Assembly (NCBI GenBank): GCA_017893485.1
Contig: CM030363.1
Location: forward strand, 174,680,686 to 174,744,685
DNA length: 64,000 nucleotides
Direction of reading: 5' to 3'
Source of the DNA: Hemerocallis citrina
Lineage: Eukaryota; Streptophyta; Magnoliopsida; Asparagales; Asphodelaceae
Made by a program: the position numbers and the translations under genes. The first letter of the stretch is position 1. Every line of letters begins with the position of its first letter. The notes under the pieces were generated by a model, which saw only the letters and a list, made by a program, of their open reading frames with translations, was not told the DNA's origin and did not search any database. Below are positions 34,444 through 47,087 of this stretch, one piece after another.

Positions 34444-35160
34444 GCTCCAAGATAAAGCTCAACAATATCAACTAGGTCAAGTGGAAATAAAGGATGGAGG
34501 ATATTCTCTATTGCAAGGATTTACATGAGCCGATCAAAGGTGTCGATGCTCAGCCGGAGAAAATGTTAGACACTGAGTGGACGAAGCTTAACCGGAAAGC
34601 CATTGGCCATATCAGACAATGGGTGGATGATAACGTGTTCTACCATGTCTCTAACGAGGCCGACACCCAGGCTCTTTGGGTGAAGCTTGGGTCTTTGTTT
34701 GAGAAGAAGATGCCTAGGAAAAAAGCCTTCTTAATCAAAGATCAACTTAAAGTACAAGGAAGGTACAAGTGTAGCTAAGCACGTCAACAATTACCAAAAT
34801 GTGCTCAACCAGCTAGCCACCATGAACATGATGATCGACAACGAGCTGCAGTCATTCTTATGTTTGGATCCTTACCAAACAGCTGAGAGACATTCGTTGT
34901 GATTGTAAGTAATTCTTCTCTTGATGGTGTTCGTACGATGGAAAATATTAAAAGTTGCATGTTTAATGAAGAAACGAGGAAAGTTTTAGGCACATAAAAT
35001 AGTCAAGCCTGTGTCATAGAGAAAAGGGGGGGGAGCAAGTCTAGAGCACCAAGGGACCATGAAAAATGTCACAGCCGGTCAAAGTCCAGATTCAGAGGTA
35101 CTTGTCATCATTGCGGCAAAAAAGGCCACATGAAGAAGAATTGTCGCAAATAGAAAAAAA
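34444..35160 (+). pseudogene. Copia Gag
   Basis: Opens GGSKIKLNNIN, a stop, VKWK, a stop, then MEDILYCKDLHEPIKG. The 94-codon ORF 34494-34778 holds the UBN2-type gag core (QWVDDNVFYHVSNEADTQAL, LGSLFEKKMPRKKAFL). A frameshift near 34770 follows. The nucleocapsid zinc knuckle CHHCGKKGHMKKNC (CX2CX4HX4C) is intact at 35102-35143. Confidence 0.88.
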
Positions 35161-35279
35161 CAATAAAAGGATGGCAATGACCAAAAGAAAGAAGACAATA
35201 GTAACACTACCGCAATGTTATGTGGTGACAACGTGGAGATCCTCTATGTTGGAGAATGCCTACATGTTGGTAATCTCGG

Positions 35280-35340
35280 TCAGGTTGTTGAATTGATTTT
35301 CGATAAGGGTGCTTCCTTCCATGCTACATCGAAGTAAGAG
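35280..35340 (+). pseudogene. Copia protease active-site region
   Basis: ELIFDKGASFHATSK occupies the place of the D-T/S-G active site. The Thr/Ser is replaced by Lys, which should inactivate it. Stops follow closely. Confidence 0.65.
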
Positions 35341-35657
35341 TTCTTCTGCAGATATGAATAAGGTGACTTTGGAGTGGTGAAGATGGGCATTGAGAGCTAC
35401 TCCAAAATTCTTGGAATTAGAGATGTTTGCCTCCAAATGAGTCGCGGATGCCAGCTATTGCTGAAAATGTGTGACATGTTTCTGTGTTACATCTTAATCT
35501 GATTTCTATAGGTGTATAAGACCTACAAGATTATGAGCACTATATTGACAGTGGAAGATTGAAGCTTACTAAGGGCTCGATGGTGGTAGCAAGAGCCAAG
35601 TTTTGCTTCACTTTGTAGAGGTCCTATGACATGGTATGTCAAAGTGAGTAGAATAAT

Positions 35658-36352
35658 GTGGAGGACTCATTTTCAGGTTTATGGCACAAGAGGTTATGCC
35701 ACATGAGTGAGAAAGGCCTTCAAGTTTTGACAAATAAGTCACTCTTTTCCTTTGCCAAAGGTATCCCTATTCAACCTTGTGAGTTTTGTTTATTTGTAAA
35801 ACAACATAGAGTTAGTTTTGCCTCTTCCTCTACAAAGAAAGAAAATTTGTTGGATCTTGTGTATTCTGATGTGTGTGGTCCTATGGAGGTGGAGTCATTA
35901 GGAAGAAATAAATACTTTGTTACTTATATTGATGATGCTTCACGCAAAGTTTGAGTTTATTTGTTGAGAACCCAAGACCAAGTTTTCGAGACATTCCAGA
36001 AGTTCCACGCTATGGTTGAGAGGGAGACTGGAAGATCTCTCAAGTGCCTACATAGTGATAATGGTGGAGAGTATACGTTTCATCAGTTCGATGACTACTA
36101 TGTGAAGTAGGTATCAGGCATAAGAAGACCATTCTCAGCACTCGACAACACAACGGTGTAGCCGAGAGAATGAATCATACACTCTTGGAGAATGTCAGGT
36201 CTATGTTGAGGACCGCCAAGCTACCAAAGCAGTTTTGGGGTAAAGTTGTGAGAACAACATGCTATCTGATTAACAAATCACCTTCTGTTAAGTTGGGTAT
36301 TGAAGTTCCAAAAGGAGTGTGGACTAGAAAAGTTTGTCTTACTCTTATTTGA
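35658..36352 (+). pseudogene. Copia integrase
   Basis: The ORF 35658-35954 starts with the GAG-pre-integrase zinc region LWHKRLCHMSEKG .. CEFCLFVKQHRVSF, then the core start VYSDVCGPM and KYFVTYIDDASRKV. HSDNGGEYT (about 36050) carries the second Asp. MNHTLLENVRSMLRTAKLP and FWGKVVRTTCYLINKSPS (ORF 36170-36352) cover the part around and after the catalytic Glu. At least three stops break the frame. Confidence 0.88.
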
Positions 36353-36609
36353 AGGTGTTCGGTTACAAAGCTTTTGTGCACGTGCCCAAGGAGCAAAGGT
36401 TGAAGTTAGACTACAAGACTACCCAATGCATCTTCCTTGGCTTTGGAAATGAGGAGTTTGGCTTTCGCTTGTTGGACCTAAACGCAAAAAAACTTATACG
36501 GAGCAGAGATGTGATTTTTCGTGAAGAACAAACACTTATTGATTCCAATGAAGAGGAACAACCAGTAGATGCAGCCAATCACGTTCGCCCTTTAACTTCA
36601 GATGAATAA
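36334..36609 (+). pseudogene. Copia integrase C-terminal / linker region
   Basis: The 91-codon ORF has YLKVFGYKAFVHVPKEQRLK and KTTQCIFLGFGNEEFGFRLL, the conserved C-terminal integrase stretch of copia elements, then an acidic linker toward RT. Confidence 0.8.
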
Positions 36610-36829
36610 GAATATGGTAGCATGTCTGAAGTAGCTATAAACGTGATGCCTCCAACACCCGAGACTGTTGATAAGTGGGAACCTGATCAAGTAGAGCATG
36701 ACTAGGAGGAGCTTAATAAGGGAGAGCCTCCAGCCCCACAAGAGAATGGAGTCCAGCTAAGAAGATCAAGCAGAAATCGAAGATCTTTTACCAAGTATCC
36801 TGCATCAGAATTTGTATTGGTCACTGAAT

Positions 36830-37680
36830 ATGAAGAGCCCGAGAGCTATGAGGAAACCAGAACTCATAAAGATAGTGACAAATGGATGAAGGTAATGGAG
36901 TTTGAGATGGATTCCTTGCTGAAGAACATTACCTATGACTTGGTGGAACTTCCAAAGGGTAAAAAGGCACTAAAAATAAGTGGGTGTTCAAACTGAAAAG
37001 AGATAAAAATATTGCAAAGTATAAGACTCGCTTGGTAGTTAAAGGTTTCAGCCAAAAGAAAGGTATTGACTTTGATGAGATTTTTCCACCAGTGGTAAAG
37101 ATGACATATATCTGTATTATTATGGGATTAGTCACAAACATGGACCTCGAGCTGGAGCAGTTAGATGTGAAGACTGCATTTCTCCATGGTGACTTAGATG
37201 AGAAAATATATATGGAGCAGCCAGAAGGGTTTGAAGTCCAAGGGAAGGAGCATATGGTGTGCAAGTTGAAGAAAAGTCTACGGATTCAAACAAGCTTCAA
37301 GGCAGTGCAATAAGAAGTTGGAATCTTTTATGGTGAGTCTTGGGTACTAGAGAATGATTGCTCATCCATGTGTCTATATAAGACATTTTTCTGAAGGTAA
37401 ATTCATTATTTTGTTGCTCTACGTTGATGACATGTTTATCGTTGGTCAAGAGATTATGTAGTTTAAACAACAGTTTTTCAAGTCCTTTGACATGAAGGAC
37501 GAAGGACCGACCAATCAGATTTTGGGCATGAAGATTGTTCGTAATAGAAAATCCAAGAAGTTGTGGTTGTCACAAGAGAGGTATGTTGAATAAGTGCTTA
37601 AGAGATTCAACATGGAAGGATTCAAAGCCGTGAGCTTTTAATCATTTCAACCTAAGTGAGAGGTCATGTCCAAAAGTTGA
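36830..37680 (+). pseudogene. Copia reverse transcriptase
   Basis: Recognisable blocks: YDLVELPKGKKALK, KWVFKLKRDKNIAKYKTRLV (from 36984), EQLDVKTAFLHGDLDEKIYM and, in another frame, LLLYVDDMFIVGQ at about 37411-37449. The YVDD catalytic box is intact. Stops and frameshifts lie at about 37310, 37460 and 37590. Confidence 0.9.
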
Positions 37681-37689
37681 TGAAGAAAG

Positions 37690-38260
37690 GAAGAAAATGG
37701 CAACCGTCCCTTACTCATCTGTAGTAGGTAGTCTTATATACACAATGGTGTGTACATGGCTAGACATTACTCATGCAATTGACGTAGTGAGTAGATTCCT
37801 CTCTAATCTAGTGAAAGATTATTGGGAAGAAGTTAAGTAAATTTTGCAGTATTTGAAGTGGACTTCAAATCTATGATTGTGCTTTGGTGGTTCCAAACCA
37901 GTCTTGGAAGAATTTACAGATGCTGATATGGCAATATACCTTGATAGCAAGAAGTCTTCCGGCTACATGTTTAATTTTGCAGGGGGGGGAGCCGTGTCTT
38001 AGCAATCTAAGCTACGAAAGTGTGTTTCTTTGTCCACAACCGAAGTCGAATATGTAGCCGCTACAGAAGCACGCATGGAGCAATTATGGATGAAGCGATT
38101 TCTCCAAGACCTGGGTTTGAAGAAAGATAACTATGTAGTTTACTGCAACAGTCAAAACGCTCTTGATTTGAGGAAAATTCTACTAATCATTCCCGTAATA
38201 AGCACATTAACATATGACATCATTAGATTAAAGATGTGATCGACAAAAAATGATCAAGTT
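37690..38260 (+). pseudogene. Copia RNase H
   Basis: VPYSSVVGSLIYTMVCTWLD, FTDADMAIYLDSKKSSGYM and, in the ORF 38030-38239, MSTTEVEYVAATEARMEQLW and NYVVYCNSQNALDL follow the copia RNase H pattern (Asp, Glu, Asp). Several stops are present, e.g. near 37840 and 38000. Confidence 0.85.
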
Positions 38261-38414
38261 AAAGAAGATTCATACGGACAAGAACTTGTCACACATATTG
38301 ACAAAAACTGTCAGAAAGCATAAATTGGATTATTGCATCAAGCTCACTGGTATTGACTCCAAGTAATTTGGAGTTGTGATCGGTATTCCTCCCTCATGGG
38401 ATGGGGCACGAGAT

Positions 38415-38434
38415 TGTTAGTGTACCATGTTAGT
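38415..38434 (+). repeat. Copia 3' LTR, fragment 1 (start)
   Basis: TGTTAGTGTACCATG followed by TTAGT, directly after the PPT-like run. It is interrupted by a family-D LTR at 38435 and resumes after the duplicated TTAGT at 39898. Confidence 0.8.
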
Positions 38435-39892
38435 TGATGGAATAATTTGCAGCGCACAAAATCACAACAAGTAGTATAGTTTAAAGGAAAAAAGTGTCGA
38501 ACCCACAAGGACTAATTATTTTATTGAGTGCCAAAATTCACTAGATTAACAACTATTTGGATAATAAAATATTTGGTAAAAATAGCAACTAAATTAAACT
38601 AAACTAAAGTAAAAAAAATTAAACTAATTAAAAAGAACAAAATCTAAAATTTTATTGGTTTATTAATAGCAAAACTAAATCTAGGGTTTTTATTTCACCT
38701 AGTTGATCCCACACAATTCATAATTCCATGAAACTAAATATTCTATTTTTTCAAATTGTAGACCAAAATCCCTTAATTATTCAATGTCTTCTCTCGAATA
38801 ACACGAAACATATCCCCAACTAATAATTCGTCATATCTCTACGCAAATTTAATTATTTGAAGATTCATTAAGTTCTATGGATTTTTTCTACGATCACAGT
38901 AATTGCGGTAAATTATCTCTAATTTTGCTCAATCAATAATGTTTAATTATATAAATGTAAATCACAAGTTACCTCTCGGAATCCCCCATGATTTAATAAA
39001 TCAAACAATAGTTTGCCAGACAATGCAAGCATTAAGAACAAAAATTAAAAACACAAGCACGAAAAGTAGAAGAATACAATAATATGGAATTTGAATTGTG
39101 TTTTCAAAACTAGGCTATATCGAAGCCCTAGAATATAAAATTAGTTCATAGCAAAATTGAAACTAACAAACATAGTATTTGATTACATAAAGAAAAATAG
39201 AAGAGAAGAAAGAACTCTAGACGATCTTGACGAAAGCTATGGCTATTGCTCTTCAATGATGTGATGAGTCGTCTCCTCCAATTCTCTTAGCCTCCAAGAT
39301 CTTTCTGATTACCCTAGAGTTCACATTAGCATCTATATATAACCCCCAAAGAAACCCTTAAAAAGTTATATAAAAATACAGCTCATTGGACCCCAAAACC
39401 CGCACTACAATTATAGCATCAGCCCCATCACGGTCGACTGTGATTTTCTGTTCACCAAACAGTAAGTTTAATGGTCGACTGCGATTTTAGTGGTCGACTG
39501 GCCACTTGCTATTTTCTGCGTGCAGACTGTAGAGAAAATTGTATTCCCGGAGCTGTAGAACTCTTTTTGTGACGTATGAGTAATCGTTTCAAAGAAGACT
39601 CAACGAACTACATCTTTTATTTAGAACACAAGTTCAGATTTGTCCATCTTCATGTTTAAAATAGCCATATAAGTTCTGGTAGCTGTTGTTGCTCCTTTTT
39701 CGTATTACATTGTGTCTTTTTTTTTTCACCAACTCCGAGCCCCGTGACTTCGTGTATTTGACTCTATAATCCTAACAATCATCTCATTCCTTCAAAAACA
39801 AACAAATAGATAAAATTCAAATAAATAAATGCAAATTCACAATTTTTATGCGTAAAAAAAGTAATAAAACCAGGTAGAAATTATGCTCATCA
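38435..39892 (-). mobile_element. Solo LTR, family D (Athila-like), left copy
   Basis: 1,458 bp, TGATGGAATAATTTGC..GCTCATCA, flanked by TTAGT on both sides (38430-38434, 39893-39897). It aligns along its length with 54961-56437, the 5' LTR of the minus-strand Athila-like element, so its own orientation is minus. It has no internal region. It holds three GTCGACTG motifs (about 39433-39500). Confidence 0.9.
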
Positions 39893-39897
39893 TTAGT

Positions 39898-39947
39898 GTG
39901 TCATGGGCTAATCCAACCCATGATGGAGCTTGGTTTCTCTAGAAATA
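39898..39947 (+). repeat. Copia 3' LTR, fragment 2
   Basis: GTGTCATGGGCTAATCC..AGAAATA matches 56443 onward. It is cut at the AAATA target of the family-B solo LTR. The TG at 39948-39949 is the first two bases of that family-B LTR, separated from the rest by the A3 insertion. Confidence 0.85.
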
Positions 39948-39949
39948 TG

Positions 39950-42900
39950 TGTAACATCCCATATTTTTATTTTAGTTAAAAATACATTTTTCAATTTTTG
40001 CACGTATGAAGCACGTGCTAATTTTTCCATCTTTATTTTTCTTACACTCATTTATTATTTTAGCATGCATGAGTCTTTTTATTTAGCCTTTCATTAAACC
40101 CATGGACCTAAGAATAGATTCTAGCCTACTAGACTAATTGATTAGATTAATTAAAAAGTAAGCTCACAAGACAAGCCCATTAATTAAATCTATTTTCTAG
40201 TTGTGCATGGACTCACACATGACATGTAACAACTTTTAATACACATATTAGAATTATAGGATTTGTATTTAATTTTGTTGTGTGTGTTCGTTAGTGCACA
40301 ACACGTGAACGTGCTTATGGGGGGAGAGAGGGCCGGTTCTGGAGATGAGGGGTTGGGGGGTTAGGATAGTGAAGAGGTGGAGAAGTGGGGAGGTGAAAGG
40401 TTGAGTGGGTTATTATTAGGTTGGTGAAATTTGCATTTTATCCATTCTTTTGTCTTATAAATACACCCTCTTTTCCTTCTCTTTTCACACCAAAACAAAA
40501 CAAATTAGAGAGAGGAAAAAGAAAGAGAGTTAGAGAGTGTTCTGGTTGCATTGGAGGCGTGTTAGACTGCTCTTCCTAGGAGGAGAAGGACTAGGAGTCG
40601 CTTGTTGGAGGTAGGAGTTGTATCCCATCTTTCTTTGTTGCAAATTCTTTATAAGAGGTGGGTGATCTTGTGCTTTCTAAATGTAAGAAATGCATGCTAG
40701 TAATGTTAAATGAGTAATATGGATTAAATTGATGTGATTATAAAATACACTCTCATGTTGATTATTTGTGCCATGAAAATTGTAGAAGTAATATGGTATT
40801 CAATATATGCCTAGATATCATGATGATTAGAAAGAGGAAAGAAAGTAAAACAAATTAAATTGTTGCCATGAAATGTGTTAGTTTATGCATATTTCCATGT
40901 TATGTTAAAATTATAATTTTTGCATAAAAGAGATTTTGAGATCCTCATGAACAATTAAGAGGCATCGTGAGTTCTATTACTAAATTTTAATTAGTATAAA
41001 TGAGTGCATGAACTAGTTATAATGAATACAATTCTTAATTTCAAGTTTTGAGAAAAATGCAAATTTATGGGTGAAATTGAGAGAAAAACTATTTGAAAAA
41101 ATGTTGAGATTTTCCCTTGTGGTTAAAAATGAATTTTTGTGAAGTTAAGTTGGTACATATAGATTCATTTAAATTGTTTGTAAGAGATACAAATTGCTAG
41201 TTTGATTAAATTGAAGAAATACAACTCATGGTCATAAAAGAGAAGAAATAATATGAAATTTAGATTTATTGTCTAAAATATGAATTATAAATTCATGAGT
41301 TACTGTTAAAAAGTAAACTCGGTCTAGAAGAAATAATTGTAGTCTAATGAAACATTAGATCGAATGAAAAATAGAGTTTTGTGAAGAAAATTGAATAACA
41401 GAAAGATTGAACAAAAGCATATTAATGTAACTTGATATCAGTAATCGCACTTGGACTTATTGGTTAATCGGTGCACCATAAGTTAATACTGTAGCCGTGG
41501 GTTGGTTTTGGGTTCAAAGCTTGGTACCCCCCCCCCCCCCCCCCCCCCCCCCCCTTTTCTTTCTTGTTTTGATTTTTTTTTTTAACAGTGAAGCTATGTA
41601 TATAAGAGTTTCGACTCAACTCTATAACACCAAGTCCACTTGGACTTATTGACTAGCAGAGTGGGCTTTGGGCGCTCACTGTGTTAGGCGGTTGGGCTTG
41701 GGTTCGAAACCCGGTGGCCACTTTTGATATTTTTTGATGATTTAATATTTTTGAAGGGGTTTTTATGTGAATAAAATTTGGGGAAAAATTATAGAATTCC
41801 TATAAAAATAAATAGAATTTATTAAAAATAGTTATAGAATTTTTCATGTATATTTTGAGAAATAAAAAGTAGAAATGAGATAGAAAATGAGTTATTGATT
41901 TCAAAATTGTTTATTTGAGTACATGACATTTATTTTAGAAGAAGAGTAAGATATTCATGTGAATTGATTTCTCGTGAAGAGATTATACACTTATTTGGTT
42001 TAAGAAATATTTGATGTGGGTTAAGATTTGTTATATGAGCTTAAATTGCTAATGAGACTTAAAGTGGATGAATCTAAGTTCATGAAAAGAAATATTGCTT
42101 TTAAAGATTATGAATGAATAATTGATTCATGAATGGTACTAAGATAAGACATTGATTAAATTGTGAATAATTTGAAGATATGAACTCATTGAGTTTAATA
42201 CATGATTATTGAAGGGTATGAATACCCATGGATTCTTGTACATGAAAAGTTGTGATCTAGAGTTTAGTGAGACCTCGGGTACCGGCATTGTTGCAATAAA
42301 ATATTTGAGTTATATTTTTGAGATATGGCCATAGAGCTATCTCGGTATTTGTGATTAAGTATGGTAAGGGGTAAAACTAACTCTAGGTATGATAATTTAT
42401 TCATGTCTTGAACTTAAGAACTAGGCACTAAGGGAAGATATAGTAAACTTGGGCAAACATAAGTGGGGCACTCTATATAGTCGGGCGGAGGATTCCGGAA
42501 CTGTGGTTGCTTCGTGGGAGACGAGCTTTTATTTTAAATCCGGGACTATGCATAGTCGGGTGGATAATTTTTCGTACTCCAATATATATACGTATACCGA
42601 GGCTAGAGGGGCACTTGCGGGATATTCGCACGATGACGAGTCTGTTATAACAGTCGGGCGGCGGACTCCGGAATTAGGATCTGTACTCGTGGAATGATCT
42701 AAACCTTGCTTTAATACTGGGTAATTGTCATGGCGAGGGATCGAACCCTTTTAATGTGGAGTACGTAGGTGCTTGCCCTTGGACCTATGTAGTATGGGAT
42801 GCATAGAATCCGAACAAGTATGCATTAGTGTCTAACTAGTATAAAATCTTTGCATTAGGCATTAAGGCATTGCATACACTTACATATTTAGAGTAGTCAC

Positions 42901-43283
42901 ATTTAACACATTAATTTTGCATTCAAATTTGTGGTTTGTTAAAGTATTAACATCGTTATATTTTCGGCATAGAGAGGATGGCCGTGTATAACATTTTCGT
43001 TAGTTGTAAGCAACTGACGTGCCCACTGTTTTATATGCAGGAATTGGATTTTTATGAAGATATAAAGTTGATATGCTGCTGTTGATTTAATTACATGTTA
43101 AAGATGTTGAAATTGTATTATTTTCATTGTTGTACTTCATTTTACCTTCCGCCGTGTAAACAAATGTAAAGGACTCTGTTGTATTATAAAAAGTTCAAAT
43201 TTTCTTGTAAAATTGTACGAAGTGAAGTGTAAAGATCCTGTGGAACTTCGAATTCGGTCTTATTTGGAATTCGGGGTGTTACA
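39950..43283 (+). mobile_element. Solo LTR, family A, copy A3
   Basis: 3,334 bp, TGTAACATCCC..GGGGTGTTACA, TSD ATATG (39945-39949 and 43284-43288). It carries the family-A landmarks: TATAAATA 40456-40463, donor-like AGAG/GTGGGT at 40658, the 'cctatgtagtatgggatgcatagaatccgaacaag' block near 42782 and 'ggcatagagaggatggccgtgtat' near 42965. It inserted two bases inside the start of the family-B solo LTR, so it is the younger of the two. Confidence 0.92.
41445..41716 (+). other. tRNA-like modules and poly-C tract in LTR A3
   Basis: Module 2 is the clearest: TAGCAGAGTGG at 41654-41664 fits the A-box consensus and GGGTTCGAAACCC at 41700-41712 the B box, 46 bp apart. Module 1 (41445-41525) has GGGTTCAAAGCTTGG and a weak A box. 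A run of 28 C (41527-41554) separates them. Confidence 0.55.
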
Positions 43284-43899
43284 ATATGTCACGCCCTGAT
43301 TCCCAAAAGGAATACGGAATACGAGTACGTGACAAAGCCCAACGAATGATTTTTATCATTCATGAGCTGTAGGATCGACTCAGCATCGTAACAGGAATAT
43401 AACAAAATATACACAACCACGCATGCATGAATAGTTTATTAATCAACAGAAAACAATTGAAACAAAATATAAATATTCCAAATAATTTTCAGATCTGGAT
43501 CAAAAGATAAAACTTCGGGACTACAAGCCCGTTACATGTTTCAAGTAACAACAAATATAAATAGCTCAAATACAAAATAATTAAAGCAGATTTTCCCCAA
43601 GCGAAGTCTAGAACGTCTGCTCACCAATTTCAGCAGACAATTCATCTCCAAAGTCTGTATATATATAAAACGGAGAAATTGAGAAACAAAGACAAATGCC
43701 CTTAATGCAAGTTAGGGCCGCAAGTAGTACAAGTAAGGGTATGAAAATGAATGCAAGAAAAATACGAAATGAGATTTGGAATCAAGAATGTATAACATGA
43801 TATAATAGGGATGCAACAAGTAGTGAAGTTCAAGAGACTAGCTAGTAAGTAAGACAACTCAAGTAAACAAGATTGGGTACAAGTACTTAGTGGAAAAAG

Positions 43900-44350
43900 T
43901 AGCAAGTGAACGTGTAATTGTATCAAGCATCAAGTAACAAGTATCATGTACAAGTGTCAAGTAACAAGTATCAAGTAACAAGCATCAAGTAGGGTATCAA
44001 GTGTATACAAGTGACAAGTTATTCTTAAGTCTAATGTTTAATTCTATCTAGGTAGCACTTCATGCGTCCATACTTTTACCACATGGTTGTTACTTACAAA
44101 CATTTACGTTTAGGCCTAGTGGTGTATTTTATAGGGCGGTGTACTCAGGCATCAAGTATCAAGCAAGCATGGTTCATGAATACAAAAATAATGTAACAAG
44201 TTCACGAACCAAGTTCGTGAATGCACTAACAAGTTCAAGAACCAACCGTGGGTTCATGAATACTCTGACGATACAACAAGTTCATGAGCTAAGTAGTGGG
44301 CTCATGAATGCACTCAAGATACAACAAGTTCATGAACCAAGTACTGGGAA
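43900..44350. repeat. CAAGTA-type minisatellite in family-B LTR
   Basis: Degenerate repeats such as 'caagtaacaagtatcaagtaacaagcatcaag' and 'acaagttcatgaaccaag'. These are the complement of the 'tacaagttacatga' repeats at 33835-34000 of copy B1, so they belong to the LTR family. Confidence 0.7.
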
Positions 44351-45413
44351 ACACGGACCCCCTTCTGAGTACACTTACCTATATTATCAACTACTATGGT
44401 CTTTCCCTTAAACCCCGGCTTGTTATTTATTATTATTATCATCCAAGCATGAAAGTATGCAAAACAGGTCAAGTAAACATGATCAAGAACATGGAACAAG
44501 TTTAAGATAATTAGAAGGCATATTCGAGGGTCAATACAAATTAAAATTACCAAGAACTACGAGAATTCCAATTCTGGATAGCATGACGTTGCTTCACCAA
44601 AACTACGATTCCCGTTGCTACAAAATAGCAAATATGGATCCGTCAGAAGTCCTAGAAACTGGACTCCTGCTCTGTTCCAATGCATATAAATAAGATACAT
44701 AAAAGTTGTAGCAACAGGTGTCAAAATAGAAAACTATACAGGATTTGTGTTCAACCAGAATTTGTAAAACTAAGTTTATACATATGAAACAGGTTTGAAA
44801 CTTCATTAATTAATTTCAGAAAAATTAAGGAATGTTCTATAGGGTGTCTAGTATTAGAATGCAAAATTTCAAGTCATTATCTTACAGGTAGCATAGTTAA
44901 ACTAATTGTAAAACAAAGTGATGCAGCAGTTTTTATGAATCTGCGATTTCAGACACAGCAGCAGTAAAACTGCGATACCTCACAAACCATAACTCGAAAT
45001 TCAATTCTGTTAAAAGGTTAGCAAACTAGACATCTGGGGCTAAATTTCATATTCAGGACCCAAGTCCAGATTCTGATGTTATCGGGGTTGAAAAAGCAAG
45101 TAAAGACAGGAATAACAGCAAACAAGGACAGTTTTTGCATGAAAAGCCATATAATTATTATTCATATGGGTCTAAATTAACATGTGATGCAAATCAAGGT
45201 GTAATAGGTATCAACGAAAGGCTGTGACTCTTATGATCATGAAATTGATAAGGAGTAAAAAGCGATCATCAAATGATAAGCCAACGAGAGTCACAACTAC
45301 AACCTACTTGCAGTATTTTCAATTAAACGGTTGTACTAGAAGAATAAATTATACAAGAAGATACTTGCCTTTAGAACGACATTAGATTAATCCAAATAAG
45401 CGAAGAATAACGG

Positions 45414-45689
45414 GATCGGAATCCCGGTGACATGGCGACAAGCAACGATCACGATGATCACGATCGGGCACGGATCTTGATGGGGATCAAGATCAGATGA
45501 TCAGACGGCTGGATGCACAATCTGATGATGATGAAGATGATCTGATGATGGTTGATGTGATCGGATGGCCCAGATCAAGAGATGAAGATGATCAGATCAA
45601 CGGACTGATTTGGCTGATGGTGATCGATCTGATCTAATCTCAATCACAATGAGATCAAGCGGATCAGACAGCTACGATTCCACTTGATC
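45414..45689. repeat. GATC-dense island
   Basis: I count about 19 GATC tetramers in 276 bp, against about one expected. They sit in phrases such as 'acgatcacgatgatcacgatcgg' and 'gaagatgatcagatcaacgg'. The corresponding part of the family-B copy at 47426-50985 shows no such enrichment. Confidence 0.75.
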
Positions 45690-46865
45690 AAAACCTAAAC
45701 AAACAGAAAAAGACAATGGGTTCGACTTGGCTCGACGACGACGGACGGTGGACGGTGCTCAGGGCAGTGCACGGGAGGTGTGGCGAGAGGCAGACGGAGC
45801 GGAGACGGCACGGGGCTGCCGTATGCTGTTGTAGTGAACAGCCGAGAATGTGAGGTATTATAGTCAAACAGGGAGCAGGGCACGGGGGTGCAGCTGTGTT
45901 GGCGCTGCAGGACTGTCGACGCAGTAGGAGAAGTAAGGAGGAGGGTGCCAGAGGCTGAAGGCGTAGGGGACTGCGGTGGCTGCATCGGTGCTGGACGGCA
46001 TAATAGCGATGGGAGGTCGATGCAGGGGCTGCGGGGTGCTTGCCTGCGACATGTCGGAGGTCGCGAGGGTGGGTAGGAGTCGGCTGAAAGCAGCAAGGCT
46101 GAGGGGTCGCAACAGGTGGAGAGGCGACGGGCGACGGAAGAGGAAGGTGGGTGTCGACGAGGGTGCAGGGCGAGGGCAGGGGTCGGGTATAGGAGGACGG
46201 GAGAAAGAGACGAGCGGGAGATGGTTGAGAAGGAAAGCAGCTAGTTGAGGAGAAGATGAACAGGGTATTATAAAGGGTATCTATATGGGTTAGAGTATTA
46301 GGGTTAACAGGGGGGTTAACGGGTATGGGTAATGGGTACGGGTAACGGGTAACGGGTATGGGTGCAAAGTAATGGGTTTAAATGGGTTAGGGTTAAGTAG
46401 AATATAGGGTTTTAAAATCCAATAAAATAATGGGTTTGAGTTTTTGGGTAAAATTCAATAGGGTTTCATAGGGTTTATAAATTCAATAAAATAACCAATA
46501 AAAATATTGTTTATAATAAAATGTAAATTGTATTACAATATAGAATTTATTTGAAATAGCTACAAATACAGTTAGTACATAGAAATGGATTTTTAATAAC
46601 CAGTCAAAATTAATAATAATAATGACAATAATAATAATAACAGTAATAGAAAGAATAATAGAAATCAAGGTAATAATAACAATAATAAGATTTGTATTAC
46701 AATAAAAAAAAATCATAGAAAATAGTTACAAATAAAATTATTGATCGAAAATAGATTTTATTAGAAGATCAAACGAAAATAGTTTGAAAGCAGAATACTA
46801 ATTTACAAAAATTTGAGATACCGAAAATACATAGAAAATACATATTTACGAAAACAGGGGTTACA

Positions 46866-47087
46866 AAATATCTAGGAAAATATTTTTTTTTGAAAATCTG
46901 AAAGTGCCAGAGTTTTCCACCATGAAAAATGGTGATGTTGGAAAACTTCCCACCATGAAAAATTGTGATGTTGGAAAAATGAATTGGTGTATGTGAATTA
47001 AAGCACAAAATAATTCCAAAGCTTCTACAATGTTCTACTCACCCCTACATAAAGAGGTAATCTTCCTCATTTTGGAAGAAAGCAATT
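46866..47087 (+). repeat. Copia 3' LTR, fragment 3 (ends at duplication junction)
   Basis: TCTAGGAAAATATTTTTTTTT, then 'gaaaatctgaaagtgccagagttttccaccatg..' to 'ggaagaaagcaattga'. It matches 56475-56712 of the right copia LTR copy and then departs from it. Confidence 0.85.

Larger units (their letters stand above)
34439..38414 (+). mobile_element. Ty1/copia element, internal region (degenerate, 5' end missing)
   Basis: Gag, zinc knuckle, protease, integrase, RT and RNase H follow in copia order (INT before RT). The 5' LTR and leader are absent because a family-B LTR abuts the start of gag. A PPT-like GATGGGGCACGAGA precedes the 3' LTR at 38415. Many stops and frameshifts are present. The 3' LTR is split by later insertions. 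The lineage is probably Tork-like, a guess from the domain style. Confidence 0.92.
43287..46865 (-). mobile_element. Solo LTR, family B, reverse orientation
   Basis: 3,579 bp. On the plus strand it starts TGTCACGCCCTGATTCCC and ends GGGGTTACA. TSD AAATA is at 39943-39947 (left of the A3 insertion) and 46866-46870. It is the reverse complement of family B. Length and order match the copy at 47426-50985. The GC-rich block at 45695-46250 equals the C-rich leader of the other copies, so the ORFs there (up to 133 codons) are not called as genes. Confidence 0.9.

Noticed and set aside
45695..46248. ORFs of 82-133 codons on both strands
   Set aside because: They lie in the GC-rich leader of a family-B solo LTR, overlap on both strands and have no domain.
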